The notes under the pieces are model-generated. The model searched no databases. It worked only from the letters and a program-made list of their open reading frames with translations, and had not been told where the DNA came from. Position numbers and translations under genes: made by a program. 45,305 bases of DNA, taken from Candidatus Planktophila lacus (GTDB lineage: Bacteria > Pseudomonadota > Gammaproteobacteria > Steroidobacterales > Steroidobacteraceae). Of the stretch, positions 11,446 to 20,911 are shown piece after piece; position 1 is the first letter of the stretch, and the number at the start of each line of letters is the position of its first letter. The stretch lies in assembly GCA_943331345.2 (NCBI GenBank), contig CALQLF020000017.1:1-45305 (forward strand), written 5' to 3'.

Positions 11446-13803
11446 ATGCCTGCTGCTTTCCCGGCGAATTTCCTGCGCAGTCTGCGCGCGGCGCTTGCGC
11501 GTGCCATGCCTTTGGCCTTGCTGGGGGCTGCCTTGCCCGCCGGGGCCGCCGGCACCCCCGGTAGTGCGCCTGCCCCGATGGCGGGGCCTGGCACTGGCGA
11601 TGCTACGGCGCTGACCCTGGAGCGTTTGTTCGCGGCGCCTGAATTGGCTGGTGCTGGTCTCCGTGGCCTGCGTTTCTCCCCGGACGGTACTCGCGTGACC
11701 TGGTTACAGGGGTCGGCCGAGGACAAGGACCGGCTCGATCTCTGGGCCTACGACCTCAAGACCCGTGAGAAGGCGCGGTTGGTGGATTCCCGGGCCCTGC
11801 TGCCGCAGGAAGCGGCGCTCTCCGCTGAAGAAGAGGCTCGTCGCGAGCGGGCACGAACGGCTGCCCTTCGCGGCATTGTCGAGTATTCCTTCTCCGCTGA
11901 TGGCAAACGGCTGCTGTTTCCACTGGGAGGCGATCTTTACCTGTACGACCTTACCTTGCCGGCGGCCAGTGCCATGCGTCGTTTGACGCGCAGCGAAGCT
12001 TGGGAGACGGACGCCCGCTTCTCGCCCAAAGGGAGCTTCGTCAGTTTCGTCCGCGCTCAGGACCTTTGGGTCATCGAACTTGCCAGTGGCGTAGAACGCG
12101 CTATCACCAGCGGTGGTGGTGGGGTCATCAGCCATGGCGTGGCGGAGTTCATCGCTCAGGAAGAATTGGGTCGCGACACGGGTTACTGGTGGTCACCTGA
12201 CGAGGCCTATCTCGCTTATGCGACGGTCGACGAGACTCCAGTGCCGGAAGTGGAGCGCGTAGAAATTCTGGGTAACGGCACACGCACCGTGAAACAACGT
12301 TATCCCGCTGCGGGCCAACCGAATGCGTTGGTGTCGTTGCAGATAGTGCCCACCGCAGGTGGTAAGCCCAAGACGGTGGACCTCGGCACGGATACGGACA
12401 TCTATCTGGCACGGGTCGATTGGGAGCGAGATTCGCGGGGGGTGCTGGTGCAGCGCTTGAACCGCCTGCAGACGCAGTTGGACTTGCTGCGCGCGCAGGC
12501 TGCGGATGGCACCACGCATTTGCTGCTAAGTGAGCGCAGCGACACATGGGTGGAACTGCACGACTTGCTGCGCCCCTTGAAGGATGGTGGGTTCTTGTGG
12601 GCCTCGCAGCGCAGTGGCCACCAGCACCTTTATCGTTATGCGGCCAGTGGCGAACTGGTAGCCACCGTCACTCGTGGCGATTGGACGGTGACGCAATTGG
12701 GTGCCTTGGACGAGAAGGCGGGGCGAGTGTGGTTTGTGGCCTCACGCGCAGGACACCCGCAGCGGCAGCTTTATAGCGCTGCGCTCGATGGTCACGAAGC
12801 CGATCAGCCGCGTCGCCTGACCCAGGAGGCGGGTTGGCACGCGGTGCAGATGTCGCGCGATGCCAAGTTCGTGCTCGATACCTATTCGTCGGTGGACGTG
12901 CCCGCGCGGACGGTGCTGCGTGATGCGGCGGGTAAAGAGTTGGCCGCGCTGGTGCCGAACACGCTCGACGCTAACCATCCGTATGCGCCTTACCTGCCCA
13001 CGCACCCACGGTACGTGTTCGGGACGCTCGCGGCTGCCGACGGCCAAACGTTGCACTACCAGTTGGTGCAACCGCATGACTTTGACCCGGCGAAACGCTA
13101 CCCGGTGGTGGTGCAGGTTTATGGTGGGCCGCATGGCCAGCAAGTGATGAATGCCTGGGACGATGGCTTTGCTCACTATTTGGCGCGCCGCGGCTTTCTG
13201 GTGTTCTCGCTTGATAACCGCGGCAGTGCTTTGCAAGGTACGCGCATGGACGGCGCGCTGTTTCATCACATGGCTTCGGTGGAAGTGCAGGACCAGTTGC
13301 TTGGCGTCGAGTGGCTCAAGGCGCAGCCTTTCGTTGATGGCCAGCACGTTGGCGTATTCGGCTGGAGCTATGGTGGCTACATGGCGCTGAATCTCGTCAT
13401 GCGTGCACCCGGCGTGTTTGCAGCAACCGTGAGCGGCGCGCCGGTAACGGATTGGTCGTTGTACGACACGGCTTACACCGAGCGCTACATGGGCACACCG
13501 CAGGCCAATGCCGCGGGCTATGCGGGTTCCAGCGTATTGGGGGTAGCCACGCAGTTGCAGGACCCGCTATTGGTGCTGCACGGCATGGCAGACGACAACG
13601 TGTTGTTCGAACACAGCACGCGGTTATTCAAGGTGCTGCAGGAGGCCAGCAAGCCCTTCGAGGTAATGGTATACCCCGGTCACAAGCATGGTTTGTTGCG
13701 GCAGGCGAGTGTGGGCCCGCACGGGTATCACACCATCGCGCGGTTCCTGGAGCGTTATTTGCGGCCCGACCCGGGTACCCGGCCGGCGGCGATTGCGCCT
13801 TAG
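11446..13803 (+). CDS. dipeptidyl-peptidase IV family (S9B) serine peptidase
   Basis: A 785-residue exported peptidase that releases N-terminal dipeptides, typically X-Pro. A signal peptide spans about 1-35. The propeller carries the DPP-IV double-glutamate motif (Glu239-Glu240 in AQEELGR), which anchors the substrate amino terminus. The catalytic triad is Ser641 in GWSYGG, Asp716 or Asp717 in MADDNV, and His748 in HKHGL. ATG 11446 is preferred over an upstream in-frame TTG at 11386, because that would run through the divergent neighbour's start and GGAG sits 5 bases before the ATG. With the S9A lipoprotein it forms a likely proline-peptide degradation pair. Confidence 0.92.
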   Translation: MPAAFPANFLRSLRAALARAMPLALLGAALPAGAAGTPGSAPAPMAGPGTGDATALTLERLFAAPELAGAGLRGLRFSPDGTRVTWLQGSAEDKDRLDLWAYDLKTREKARLVDSRALLPQEAALSAEEEARRERARTAALRGIVEYSFSADGKRLLFPLGGDLYLYDLTLPAASAMRRLTRSEAWETDARFSPKGSFVSFVRAQDLWVIELASGVERAITSGGGGVISHGVAEFIAQEELGRDTGYWWSPDEAYLAYATVDETPVPEVERVEILGNGTRTVKQRYPAAGQPNALVSLQIVPTAGGKPKTVDLGTDTDIYLARVDWERDSRGVLVQRLNRLQTQLDLLRAQAADGTTHLLLSERSDTWVELHDLLRPLKDGGFLWASQRSGHQHLYRYAASGELVATVTRGDWTVTQLGALDEKAGRVWFVASRAGHPQRQLYSAALDGHEADQPRRLTQEAGWHAVQMSRDAKFVLDTYSSVDVPARTVLRDAAGKELAALVPNTLDANHPYAPYLPTHPRYVFGTLAAADGQTLHYQLVQPHDFDPAKRYPVVVQVYGGPHGQQVMNAWDDGFAHYLARRGFLVFSLDNRGSALQGTRMDGALFHHMASVEVQDQLLGVEWLKAQPFVDGQHVGVFGWSYGGYMALNLVMRAPGVFAATVSGAPVTDWSLYDTAYTERYMGTPQANAAGYAGSSVLGVATQLQDPLLVLHGMADDNVLFEHSTRLFKVLQEASKPFEVMVYPGHKHGLLRQASVGPHGYHTIARFLERYLRPDPGTRPAAIAP

Positions 13804-13817
13804 AGGTTGGCCTGCTT

Positions 13818-13840
13818 TCAGGCCTTCGCTGAAGGCCTGA
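13818..13840. terminator. candidate hairpin between convergent dpp and gst genes
   Basis: A perfect 10-base stem (13818-13827 and 13831-13840) with a 3-base loop begins 14 bases after the peptidase stop and overlaps the last codons of the convergent glutathione transferase gene. There is no T tract on either side, so it may only stall polymerase or protect mRNA ends. Confidence 0.35.
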
Positions 13841-14429
13841 CGCCAATGCGCGCCATATAGGCTTTCAAGTAGGGGTGTTCTTCACCGACACGAACGCCGC
13901 CGACCTTAGCGAATTCAACGCTCGTGTAAGCGACGATATCCGCCATAGAAAACCTATCGTCCACCATAAAGGCGCGGCCGTCCGCCAGCCAGCCTTCGAT
14001 GCGGGCGAACTCCTCGCGGAGCAATGCGCGCGCCACATCGCCGTAAGGCAAAACCTGCGTGAGCCGAGTAGCCCAGTAAGCGTGCGTATGCTTGAAAGCT
14101 TGCGTTGCCGGAACATACAGGCGGAACATCAGATGATCGACGCATTCCGCGATGCGGGCGCGCTCGAGTGCGCTGCTGCCGAACAGCGAGGGCTGCGGAT
14201 GCAGTTCTTCAAGGTACCGGCAGATGGCCAGCGACTCAGTGAGTACGGTCCCTTCGTCCAACACCAGTGCCGGAACATCGCCCACCGGGTTGATGGACAG
14301 GAAGGCGGGTGCGTGATGTTCATTGTTCGCAAAATCGAGGTTGACGATTTCCAGCGTCAGCCCCTTTTCCGCGGCGAACATGCGCACGCGGCGCGGACTG
14401 GGCGCAAACGCGTTGCTATAGAGTTTCAT
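13818..14429 (-). CDS. glutathione S-transferase family protein
   Basis: A 203-residue protein with a thioredoxin-like N-domain (about 1-78; LYSNAFAPSPRRVRMF and the NPVGDVPALVLDEG loop holding the cis-proline, then LTESLAICRYLEE) and an all-helical C-domain with the DRFSMADIVAY helix-cap motif. GSTs conjugate glutathione to electrophiles or act as peroxidases; the substrate is unknown. It is the last gene of the minus-strand run after yacG, whose stop overlaps its ATG region by 4 bases. A GST gene also lies near this locus in Pseudomonas. Confidence 0.9.
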   Translation of the reverse strand: MKLYSNAFAPSPRRVRMFAAEKGLTLEIVNLDFANNEHHAPAFLSINPVGDVPALVLDEGTVLTESLAICRYLEELHPQPSLFGSSALERARIAECVDHLMFRLYVPATQAFKHTHAYWATRLTQVLPYGDVARALLREEFARIEGWLADGRAFMVDDRFSMADIVAYTSVEFAKVGGVRVGEEHPYLKAYMARIGVRPSAKA

Positions 14430-14647
14430 TGCAGGGTTCCATGGTCGGCGTCTGGGTTTGTCGGCGTGCTGAGGGGGTCACTCTCCGCGTCCGGCGCGGG
14501 CTGCCCGGGGATGCGAAAGCGTTCCTCGAACCAGCCACCTAGATCGATGAGTTTGCAGCGTTCGCTGCAGAAGGGGCGGTAGGGGTTGCTACTTGACCAC
14601 GGGGCCATAGCGCCGCAAGTAGGGCAGGCGACTTCCGGCGTCGACAT
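14426..14647 (-). CDS. yacG: DNA gyrase inhibitor / zinc protein YacG
   Basis: A small zinc protein of 73 residues. The Cys4 site is CPTCG then FCSERC, followed by LGGWFEERFRIPG, all diagnostic of YacG, which binds GyrB and blocks gyrase in E. coli. The ATG at 14647 is chosen over 14656 because it overlaps the zapD stop by one base (TGATG), the usual coupled arrangement. It sits in the conserved coaE-zapD-yacG run. The Asp/Pro-rich tail after residue 45 is not conserved in the family. Confidence 0.93.
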   Translation of the reverse strand: MSTPEVACPTCGAMAPWSSSNPYRPFCSERCKLIDLGGWFEERFRIPGQPAPDAESDPLSTPTNPDADHGTLQ

Positions 14648-15525
14648 CAGTTGCAACAGGTGAGGACGAAGTCGACGTCGCTGGTGGCTTGGGCAGGGCG
14701 CTGCCCGGCTTCGCCCCAGCGCAGGAAGCGCATGCTGCAGCGCATCTGGTTACCCGAAACCTCCGGATAGAGTTCGCTTTCAGCGGGCAGGCTGATGCGC
14801 AGCAACTGCAGGGGTTGGTCGCGCTCGAAGGTGATGTGAAACTGCCCGCCGGCAGCTTTCTCGCGACGTGGCCGCGCGTTCTCGCGGGTGACCCACAGCA
14901 GGTCCGCGACGCTATCGCAAAGGGGGCGGAACGGTGCCAGCCACGATTCGAATTCCTGCTGTCGACGGTTCGCTGGTAAACCCAGCCAGTGAGTGTAGGC
15001 GGGCAGATCGAATTCGCAGGTGCCACCGGGGATGGTGCTACGGTGCTTAACGGCCGCCAGAAATTCGTTGTCCCGCAGGCGCTGCAGGAAATTCGCGCCG
15101 GCGGTATGCAAAGCTTCGCGGCGCTCGCCGAGTGTCGCCACGACGGCCCGCAGGCGCCCAGCGTCCACGCCCGGACGGGATTGGTAGTCGCGTAGCAGAG
15201 CGATCTGCCGATCGAGTTCTTTCAGCACGTCCGTGCGGGTGTCGCCGCGCGCCGTGATGGCCATGAGGTCGAGCAGCGCGGTGACGGCCGCCCGAGTCGC
15301 CCAAGCATCCGGTAGGTCAAGGCTGTCGTCGTTGTGATGGCAGGCCTGCCGATAGAGGAACTCCAAGCGCAAGAAGTTGCGCATGCGTTCGTTCAGCGGC
15401 TGCTCGTAGACCACCGGGCCGCGCTGGGCGCTGGCTGGCCGCGCAATCTCCAGTGCCGGGCACGGCGTGACTGAAGGCGCGTTTGCCTCGTCCACTTCGT
15501 CCGCTACCGGTGCACTAGGGGTCAT
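14647..15525 (-). CDS. zapD: cell division protein ZapD
   Basis: ZapD cross-links FtsZ filaments at mid-cell. Residues about 38-292 follow the family closely: YEQPLNERMRNFLRLEFL at the start, VLKELDRQ, IPGGTCEFDLPAYTHWL, and SELYPEVSGNQMR near the end. The first 37 residues are a Pro/Ala-rich, likely disordered extension absent from E. coli ZapD (247 residues), so a later start is possible, but no good internal Met lies before the conserved region. It overlaps yacG by one base and follows coaE by 64 bases. That gap holds a run of eight Ts just after the coaE stop but no clear hairpin. Confidence 0.93.
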   Translation of the reverse strand: MTPSAPVADEVDEANAPSVTPCPALEIARPASAQRGPVVYEQPLNERMRNFLRLEFLYRQACHHNDDSLDLPDAWATRAAVTALLDLMAITARGDTRTDVLKELDRQIALLRDYQSRPGVDAGRLRAVVATLGERREALHTAGANFLQRLRDNEFLAAVKHRSTIPGGTCEFDLPAYTHWLGLPANRRQQEFESWLAPFRPLCDSVADLLWVTRENARPRREKAAGGQFHITFERDQPLQLLRISLPAESELYPEVSGNQMRCSMRFLRWGEAGQRPAQATSDVDFVLTCCN

Positions 15526-15589
15526 TTTCGTATTGTGTCTGATGCGGGCGCGGCGTGGAACAGGGCTGCATCAAAAAAAAGCACGGGCG

Positions 15590-16204
15590 TCAAGGTTGGC
15601 TGGCGGCAGCCTCCAGATACTGTGCGTGAAGCTCGGCGACTTTCGTCGTCAAGTCGTCCAGCGTTCCTGTATTCACGATGACGTCGGTGGCCACCGCCAA
15701 CCGTTGTTCCCGGGTAGCTTGGGCGGCCAGAATGGCCGCCGCGCGCTCGGGTGTTTCTTGGTCCCGCGCCAGTAACCGCTGTAGCTGGGTTTCGCGCGGG
15801 CAGTCCACCACCAGCACCCGGTCGTATTCCCCGGCGCGGCCCGATTCGGCCAGCAACGGAATGGCGTGGATTTGGTAGGGCCCGCCTGCAATAGCGCTAG
15901 CGGCAGTAAAAGCCTGCCGGATGGCAGGGTGCAGGATGCCTTCGAGTTGGCGACGGGCTTCGGGGTTGGCAAATACCAGCGCACGCAGGGCCGTGCGGTC
16001 GAGGTGGCCATCGGGCCCGAGCACCTCGTGGCCGAACGCGCCAACCACGGCGGCGAGGGCGGGTTGTCCGGGTTCGACAACCTGCCGGGAGATGACATCA
16101 GCGTCGAGGATGGGTACCCCATGAAGGGCGAAAGCCGCCGAGACGGCGGACTTGCCGCTGGCGATACCCCCGGTGAGGGCGACCACGAACGGGCGCTGGA
16201 CCAT
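15590..16204 (-). CDS. coaE: dephospho-CoA kinase CoaE
   Basis: Phosphorylates dephospho-CoA, the last step of coenzyme A synthesis. The P-loop is TGGIASGKS (Lys18), with DADVISRQVVEPGQP following and the lid RDQ region near residue 145. ATG 16204 gives 204 residues, the family length; longer upstream reading would run back through pilD. An AGGAAC ribosome site stands 9 bases before it. The gene begins 11 bases after the pilD stop, so coaE is probably read from the pil transcript, as in other gammaproteobacteria where pilD and coaE are linked. Confidence 0.95.
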   Translation of the reverse strand: MVQRPFVVALTGGIASGKSAVSAAFALHGVPILDADVISRQVVEPGQPALAAVVGAFGHEVLGPDGHLDRTALRALVFANPEARRQLEGILHPAIRQAFTAASAIAGGPYQIHAIPLLAESGRAGEYDRVLVVDCPRETQLQRLLARDQETPERAAAILAAQATREQRLAVATDVIVNTGTLDDLTTKVAELHAQYLEAAASQP

Positions 16205-16215
16205 GCAGACCGTTC

Positions 16216-17133
16216 CTAGAGACCGCTTAGACCGCGGTACCAAGCCACCAGTGCGGGGCCCCACAGCATTGCCACGAAGCCAGCTGCGGCCAAAAACGGC
16301 CCATAGGGCATGGGTAACTGGTGGTCGCGGCCACGGAACAGGATAAGTGCGCCACCTAGCAGCGCGCCCACCAAGGCCGAGAGCAGCACGATGAGCGGAA
16401 TGGCGGTCCAGCCTAGCCAAGCCCCAAGTGCGGCCAACAGCTTGAAGTCGCCGCGGCCCATGCCTTCACGGCCGGTAATGAGACGGAACAGCCAATAGAC
16501 ACTCCACAGGCAGAGATAGCCCACGGCTGCGCCCACGATGGCTTCCGTTGGTCCGACCGGGAAAGGCGCTGCGCCACGGCCCGTGACCACGGCGGCGAGC
16601 AATCCCAGCCAGAGCAGTGGCAAGGTGAGGCTGTCGGGAAGGTACTGGGTGTCGAAGTCGATGCCGGACATGGCCACCAGCAAAGCGACGATGATGCAGC
16701 CGTAAAGCGTTTCTATGGTTGCGCCAAAGTGCCAACCAACGGTAGCGAACAACAAACCGGTGAACAATTCCACCAAGGGGTAGCGGACGCTGATGGGTGT
16801 TTTGCAACCGGCGCAGCGGCCGCGCAGCAACAGCCATGACACCAGAGGGATGTTCTGCCAGGCCTGAATGGGCGCGCCGCACGCGGGGCAACGTGACCGC
16901 GGAGTGATGAGGTTGAAACGTGGCCCGGCCACCAGCGTAGGCGGCTCGGCAGAGGCATCCACGTTCAGAATCTCGCGGGCCTCGCTTTCCGCTTCCGTTT
17001 GCATCATGCGCGGCAAGCGGTGGATGACCACATTCAGGAAACTGCCAACCAGCAGACCGAACAAGCCCGCTACCCACGCAGGGCCAGCCGGGCCGAGTGC
17101 TGACAGCAGCATGGCGATGCCTTCCACTGCCAT
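16216..17133 (-). CDS. pilD: type IV prepilin peptidase / N-methyltransferase PilD
   Basis: An inner-membrane aspartyl protease that cuts prepilins after Gly and N-methylates the new Phe. Of 305 residues, the cytoplasmic loop has the zinc cysteines Cys82, Cys85, Cys107 and Cys110. The two catalytic aspartates are Asp159 (SGIDFD, followed by LPD) and Asp229 in the GRGDFK signature. About seven or eight hydrophobic helices follow the usual pattern. It starts 6 bases after pilC and should process both pilins in this window. Confidence 0.96.
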   Translation of the reverse strand: MAVEGIAMLLSALGPAGPAWVAGLFGLLVGSFLNVVIHRLPRMMQTEAESEAREILNVDASAEPPTLVAGPRFNLITPRSRCPACGAPIQAWQNIPLVSWLLLRGRCAGCKTPISVRYPLVELFTGLLFATVGWHFGATIETLYGCIIVALLVAMSGIDFDTQYLPDSLTLPLLWLGLLAAVVTGRGAAPFPVGPTEAIVGAAVGYLCLWSVYWLFRLITGREGMGRGDFKLLAALGAWLGWTAIPLIVLLSALVGALLGGALILFRGRDHQLPMPYGPFLAAAGFVAMLWGPALVAWYRGLSGL

Positions 17134-17139
17134 GACGGA

Positions 17140-18351
17140 CTAGACGACCGAGCCGAGCTTGAAGATGGGCAGGTACATGGCGATGACGAGGCCACCGACG
17201 AGCACGCCAAGGATGGCCATGATGAGAGGTTCGAGCAGGCTCGACATGCTATCCACGGCGTTGTCGACTTCCTGTTCGTAGAAGTCCGCTACCTTGCCGG
17301 CCATCTGGTCGAGTGAGCCAGATTCTTCGCCGACGGCGATCATCTGGTTGACCATATTGGGGAACAGTCCGGTGGCTTCCATGGTGCGCTGCAAGCGGTT
17401 GCCCGTAGCCACTTCGTCGCGCATTTTCAGCACGGCATTTTCGTACACGATGTTGCCCGTGGCACCAGCCACGGAGGTGAGCGCTTCTACCAAGGGCACA
17501 CCCGCGGCGAACATGGTGGCCAGCGTGCGCGCATAGCGTGCGATGGCCGCCTTGACCAGAATGGGGCCCAGCACTGGCATCTTCAACATGAAACGGTCTA
17601 CCGACTCGCGCAAGGGGCGCGAGCGCTTGAAGGTGTACAGGAAGAAGTACACACCGCCGCCAATGATGGCCGCGAAATAGGCACCATTCGCTTGTAGTCC
17701 CTTCGAGAGGTCGATGACGAAGCGGGTGAAAGCGGGCAGGTCTGCACCGAAGCCGGCGAACAGGCTTTCGAACTGCGGGATGACAAAGATGAGCAGGATG
17801 ACGGTGACAACCACGGCGACGATCATGACGGCGGCCGGGTAAAACAGCGCTTTCTTGATCTTTTTCTTCAAGGATTCCGTCTTTTCCTTGTAGGTGGCGA
17901 TCTTGTCGAGCAGGGTTTCGAGCGCACCGGCTTGTTCGCCCGCTTCGACGAGATTGACGAACAAGTCGTCGAAATAGAGCGGGTGTTTGGCTAGCGCCTC
18001 ATACAGCGTGCTGCCGCCTTCGACGGTAGCCTTGATGTCGAGAACCAAGCGCTGCATGGCGGGCTTGTCGTGACCGGCGCCGATAATCTCGAAGGCTTGA
18101 ACCAGTGGGATGCCCGACTGGAGCATGGTGGCCAACTGGCGCGCGAAGATGGCAATGTCTTCCGGCTTGGGCTTGCCCTTACGGCCAGTGCCGCCTTGCT
18201 TGCGCACTTTGAGCGGGATGATGCCCTGACGGCGAAGTTCTGCGCGCAGGGTGAGTTCGTGCGTTGCCAGGGAACGACCGGTGACTCGGTTGCCCTTGCG
18301 ATCTTTGCCTTCCCAGGTAAAGGCGAATTCTTTCTTGGTGGCAGTGGCCAT
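17140..18351 (-). CDS. pilC: type IV pilus inner-membrane platform protein PilC
   Basis: A 403-residue polytopic platform protein of the GspF/PilC family, which couples the ATPase to pilin extraction. It shows the two repeated cytoplasmic GspF domains (about 70-190 and 275-395), each with the family's FARQLATMLQSGIPLVQA or YARTLATMFAAGVPLVEA helix pair, and three transmembrane helices near 172-194, 215-236 and 377-399. The N-terminal FTWEGKDRKGNRVTG is typical. It lies 10 bases after pilB and directly before pilD, so the three assembly genes form one operon. Confidence 0.96.
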   Translation of the reverse strand: MATATKKEFAFTWEGKDRKGNRVTGRSLATHELTLRAELRRQGIIPLKVRKQGGTGRKGKPKPEDIAIFARQLATMLQSGIPLVQAFEIIGAGHDKPAMQRLVLDIKATVEGGSTLYEALAKHPLYFDDLFVNLVEAGEQAGALETLLDKIATYKEKTESLKKKIKKALFYPAAVMIVAVVVTVILLIFVIPQFESLFAGFGADLPAFTRFVIDLSKGLQANGAYFAAIIGGGVYFFLYTFKRSRPLRESVDRFMLKMPVLGPILVKAAIARYARTLATMFAAGVPLVEALTSVAGATGNIVYENAVLKMRDEVATGNRLQRTMEATGLFPNMVNQMIAVGEESGSLDQMAGKVADFYEQEVDNAVDSMSSLLEPLIMAILGVLVGGLVIAMYLPIFKLGSVV

Positions 18352-18361
18352 GTGCTATTTC

Positions 18362-20110
18362 CTAGTCCACTGTCACGCGGTTGATTTCTTCGAGGCTGGT
18401 CATGCCTTCCTTGACCTTGTTCAGGCCAGCGGTGCGCAGATCCCAGACGCCTTCACGACGGGCTTGGTCCGAGATGCTGATGGCGTTGCCGCCTTCCATG
18501 ATGACGCGGCCGATGGTCTCGGTGACGGGCATGATCTGGTAGATGCCTACGCGGCCTTTGTAGCCGTCCGTGCAGCTGGGGCAGCCCTTGGCCGCGTAGA
18601 TACGTAGGCCCGACTGCACTTCTGCCGGTGCGAAGCCTTCTTTGATGAGGGCATCCCGCGGCACGTCCACCGGTGCCTTGCACTGGTTGCAAAGGCGCCT
18701 GGCGAGACGCTGCGCAATGATGAGACTGACCGAAGTGGCGATGGCGTAGGGCTTCACGCCCATATCCACCAGACGCGTGAGAGTTTGCGGGGCGTCATTG
18801 GTGTGCAGGGTGGAGAGCACCAAGTGGCCGGTTTGCGCGGCTTTGATGGCGATTTCTGCGGTTTCGAGGTCGCGAATTTCGCCGACCATGATGACGTCCG
18901 GGTCTTGGCGGAGGAAGGCGCGCAGGGCGCTGGCAAAGGTGAGGCCCACTTTGGGGTTGACGTTTACCTGGTTCACGCCCTGCAGGATGATTTCCGCCGG
19001 GTCTTCCGCGGTGGAAATATTGGTGTCTTCGGTGTTCAGAATGTTGAGGCCGGTGTACAGCGACACCGTCTTGCCGGAGCCCGTGGGGCCGGTGACGAGG
19101 ATCATGCCCTGCGGCTTGGCTAGATATTTGAGGTAGAGCTCGCGCTGTGCCGGTTCATAGCCTAGTGCGTCGATTCCGAGCGTAGCGCTCGATGGGTCGA
19201 GGATACGCATCACGATCTTCTCGCCGAAGAGCGTGGGGCAGGTGCTGATACGGAAGTCCACGGAGCGGGTCTTCGTCAGCTTCAGTTTGATGCGGCCGTC
19301 CTGTGGGATGCGACGTTCCGCGATGTCGAGACGCGCCATGACCTTCACGCGCGCGGCCAGCTTGCCGGCTAGTTGCACAGGCGGTGCGGCGGTTTCCTTG
19401 AGCACACCATCGACGCGCAGGCGTACGCGGTAGGCCTTCTCGTAGGGCTCGAAGTGAATGTCCGAGGCACCCTTCTTGATGGCGTCGACCATGATCTTGT
19501 TGACGAAGCGGACGATGGGCGCATCTTCGATATCGTCGCGGCCTTCGGCTTCGGAAGCGTCGTCGCCGGCACCGACATCGAGTGTTTCCAGATCGAAGTC
19601 GTCGTCCGTCATCGAGGACATGCTGGTGTCGGCCTGGTCTATGGCCCGTGACAGCATCTTCTGCAGTTTGTCTTCTTCCACTACGACCAGTTCGACGTTG
19701 AGTGTCGTCTGGAAGCGGATTTCGTCGACCGCGTGCAGGTTGGTCGGGTCGGAGATGGCGACAAAGAGGCGACGCCCACGTTTTGCCAAAGGCAGCACGT
19801 GGTGCTTTTGCAGGAGTTTGTCGTTTACCAGGCGGACGACGTCGGCGTCGACGGTGAGCGCATCGAGGTCCATGAGGGGCGCGCCGAACATGGACGAGGC
19901 GGTGATGGCGATGTCGCGGGCGGACACCAGATTCTTGGCTACCAGCCAGGAAACCAAGCCCTGCTTCGCCTCGCGGGAGGCCTTGATGGCGTCCGCTAGT
20001 GCGGCTTCGGCGATGAAGCCATCCTGAACGAGTTTGTCGGGCAGGCCAACGCTCGCGCCGGTCCGCAGGACGGACATGGTTCCGGTGGCGAGGAAGGCGG
20101 GATCGTTCAT
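18362..20110 (-). CDS. pilB: type IV pilus extension ATPase PilB
   Basis: A hexameric GspE-type ATPase that powers pilus extension. Of 582 residues, the N-terminal MshEN-type domain covers about 25-160. The ATPase core has Walker A GPTGSGKT (341-348), the Asp box and Walker B (DPDVIMVGEIRD), a His box (STLHTNDAP), and the tetracysteine zinc site CNQC/CPSC. ATG 20110 gives the usual length; ATG 20077 is an alternative. The preceding 200 bases hold the pilA terminator, so pilB needs its own promoter there; none is obvious. Confidence 0.96.
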   Translation of the reverse strand: MNDPAFLATGTMSVLRTGASVGLPDKLVQDGFIAEAALADAIKASREAKQGLVSWLVAKNLVSARDIAITASSMFGAPLMDLDALTVDADVVRLVNDKLLQKHHVLPLAKRGRRLFVAISDPTNLHAVDEIRFQTTLNVELVVVEEDKLQKMLSRAIDQADTSMSSMTDDDFDLETLDVGAGDDASEAEGRDDIEDAPIVRFVNKIMVDAIKKGASDIHFEPYEKAYRVRLRVDGVLKETAAPPVQLAGKLAARVKVMARLDIAERRIPQDGRIKLKLTKTRSVDFRISTCPTLFGEKIVMRILDPSSATLGIDALGYEPAQRELYLKYLAKPQGMILVTGPTGSGKTVSLYTGLNILNTEDTNISTAEDPAEIILQGVNQVNVNPKVGLTFASALRAFLRQDPDVIMVGEIRDLETAEIAIKAAQTGHLVLSTLHTNDAPQTLTRLVDMGVKPYAIATSVSLIIAQRLARRLCNQCKAPVDVPRDALIKEGFAPAEVQSGLRIYAAKGCPSCTDGYKGRVGIYQIMPVTETIGRVIMEGGNAISISDQARREGVWDLRTAGLNKVKEGMTSLEEINRVTVD

Positions 20111-20240
20111 GGGGGCTTTAGCTACCTGACACGTGAAGCAAGAAAGAGGAAAACTCGCGTTTGCGGCGCGGGGTCGAATTTGACAAAAAGTCTACCCGAT
20201 AGCGTAACGCAGTCCACGCGGCAAACCGTTGCACGGTTCA

Positions 20241-20269
20241 CAAAAAGAAAGGGCTCCCGAAGGAGCCCT
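20241..20269 (-). terminator. intrinsic terminator after the second pilin gene
   Basis: On the minus strand, AGGGCTCC, a TTCG loop and GGAGCCCT (20269-20250) form a perfect 8-base stem with a stable tetraloop, followed by TTTCTTTTT. It is about 38 bases past the pilin stop and should block read-through into pilB. Confidence 0.93.
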
Positions 20270-20306
20270 CGCTGGAACGGAGGGCAAGATGCCCGCCGTC
20301 AGTTCA

Positions 20307-20807
20307 TTAGCCGCGGCATTCTGCCGGGCGGAACTTCTGGGCCGAAGTGCCACCGGCACCCGTGGCCGCGAAGGCCGTGGTGCCAGCAGTGATGCCTGCA
20401 GGCATGGGCTTGCTGCCGCACTGCCAGGCCACATCGCCGTTGGTGCTGGTGCCGGCCGTCATGGTCAGGGTCTTGCTACGCAGATTCAGATTCACCGGGG
20501 CGCCGGCGCGGAAGGTGATGGTGATCAAGTTGGCAGCTACGGTGACGGAGTCAACGTACTTGCCCTTGATGTCCGTCGCGACGCCGATGCCGGCCGTGGC
20601 GTTGTCTGCCGGCCAGTCACCGTTGGCGGTGAAGGCTTCCGTGACAGCGGCCTTGGCGGTGCCGGCCATGTTCAGGCCTTCAGTCACCTGAGCGCGGGTG
20701 GTGTAGTCCTGGTAGGCAGGAATGGCAATGGCGGCAAGGATGCCGATGATGGCGACGACGATCATCAATTCGATGAGCGTGAAGCCCTTTTGAATGGACT
20801 GGCGCAT
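20307..20807 (-). CDS. pilA: type IV major pilin-like protein, distal copy of tandem pair
   Basis: A 166-residue type IVa pilin. The leader MRQSIQKG is cut by PilD before Phe9; then comes [20 protein letters not shown], the hydrophobic assembly helix with Glu5 of the mature chain. The globular head ends with a two-cysteine loop (WQCG...ECRG), typical of pilins. By my count it differs from the neighbouring copy at about 17 of 166 positions, mainly residues 100-150 and the leader. It has a good AAGGGAGA ribosome site, its own sigma-54 promoter and terminator. Whether both copies enter the fibre is unknown. Confidence 0.95.
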   Translation of the reverse strand: MRQSIQKGFTLIELMIVVAIIGILAAIAIPAYQDYTTRAQVTEGLNMAGTAKAAVTEAFTANGDWPADNATAGIGVATDIKGKYVDSVTVAANLITITFRAGAPVNLNLRSKTLTMTAGTSTNGDVAWQCGSKPMPAGITAGTTAFAATGAGGTSAQKFRPAECRG

Positions 20808-20895
20808 TGGTCTTTATCTCCCTTGGATTTTCATCTTCAATCAAACAAAAAAATCGACTACTGGAGACGGTTTTGGCGTCTCCTGCAGGGTGTTA

Positions 20896-20911
20896 AGCAA
20901 TTTCCGTACCA
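20896..20911 (-). promoter_or_regulatory. sigma-54 promoter of the distal pilin gene
   Basis: TGGTACG-GAAA-TTGCT on the minus strand has GG and GC spaced by exactly 10 bases, as required for RpoN. It differs from consensus TGGCACG at one position. Transcription should begin near 20885, giving a leader of about 78 bases. Confidence 0.85.

Noticed and set aside
15572-15579. Run of eight A (T on the minus strand) after coaE as an intrinsic terminator
   Set aside because: No GC-rich hairpin precedes it, and zapD follows closely in the same direction.
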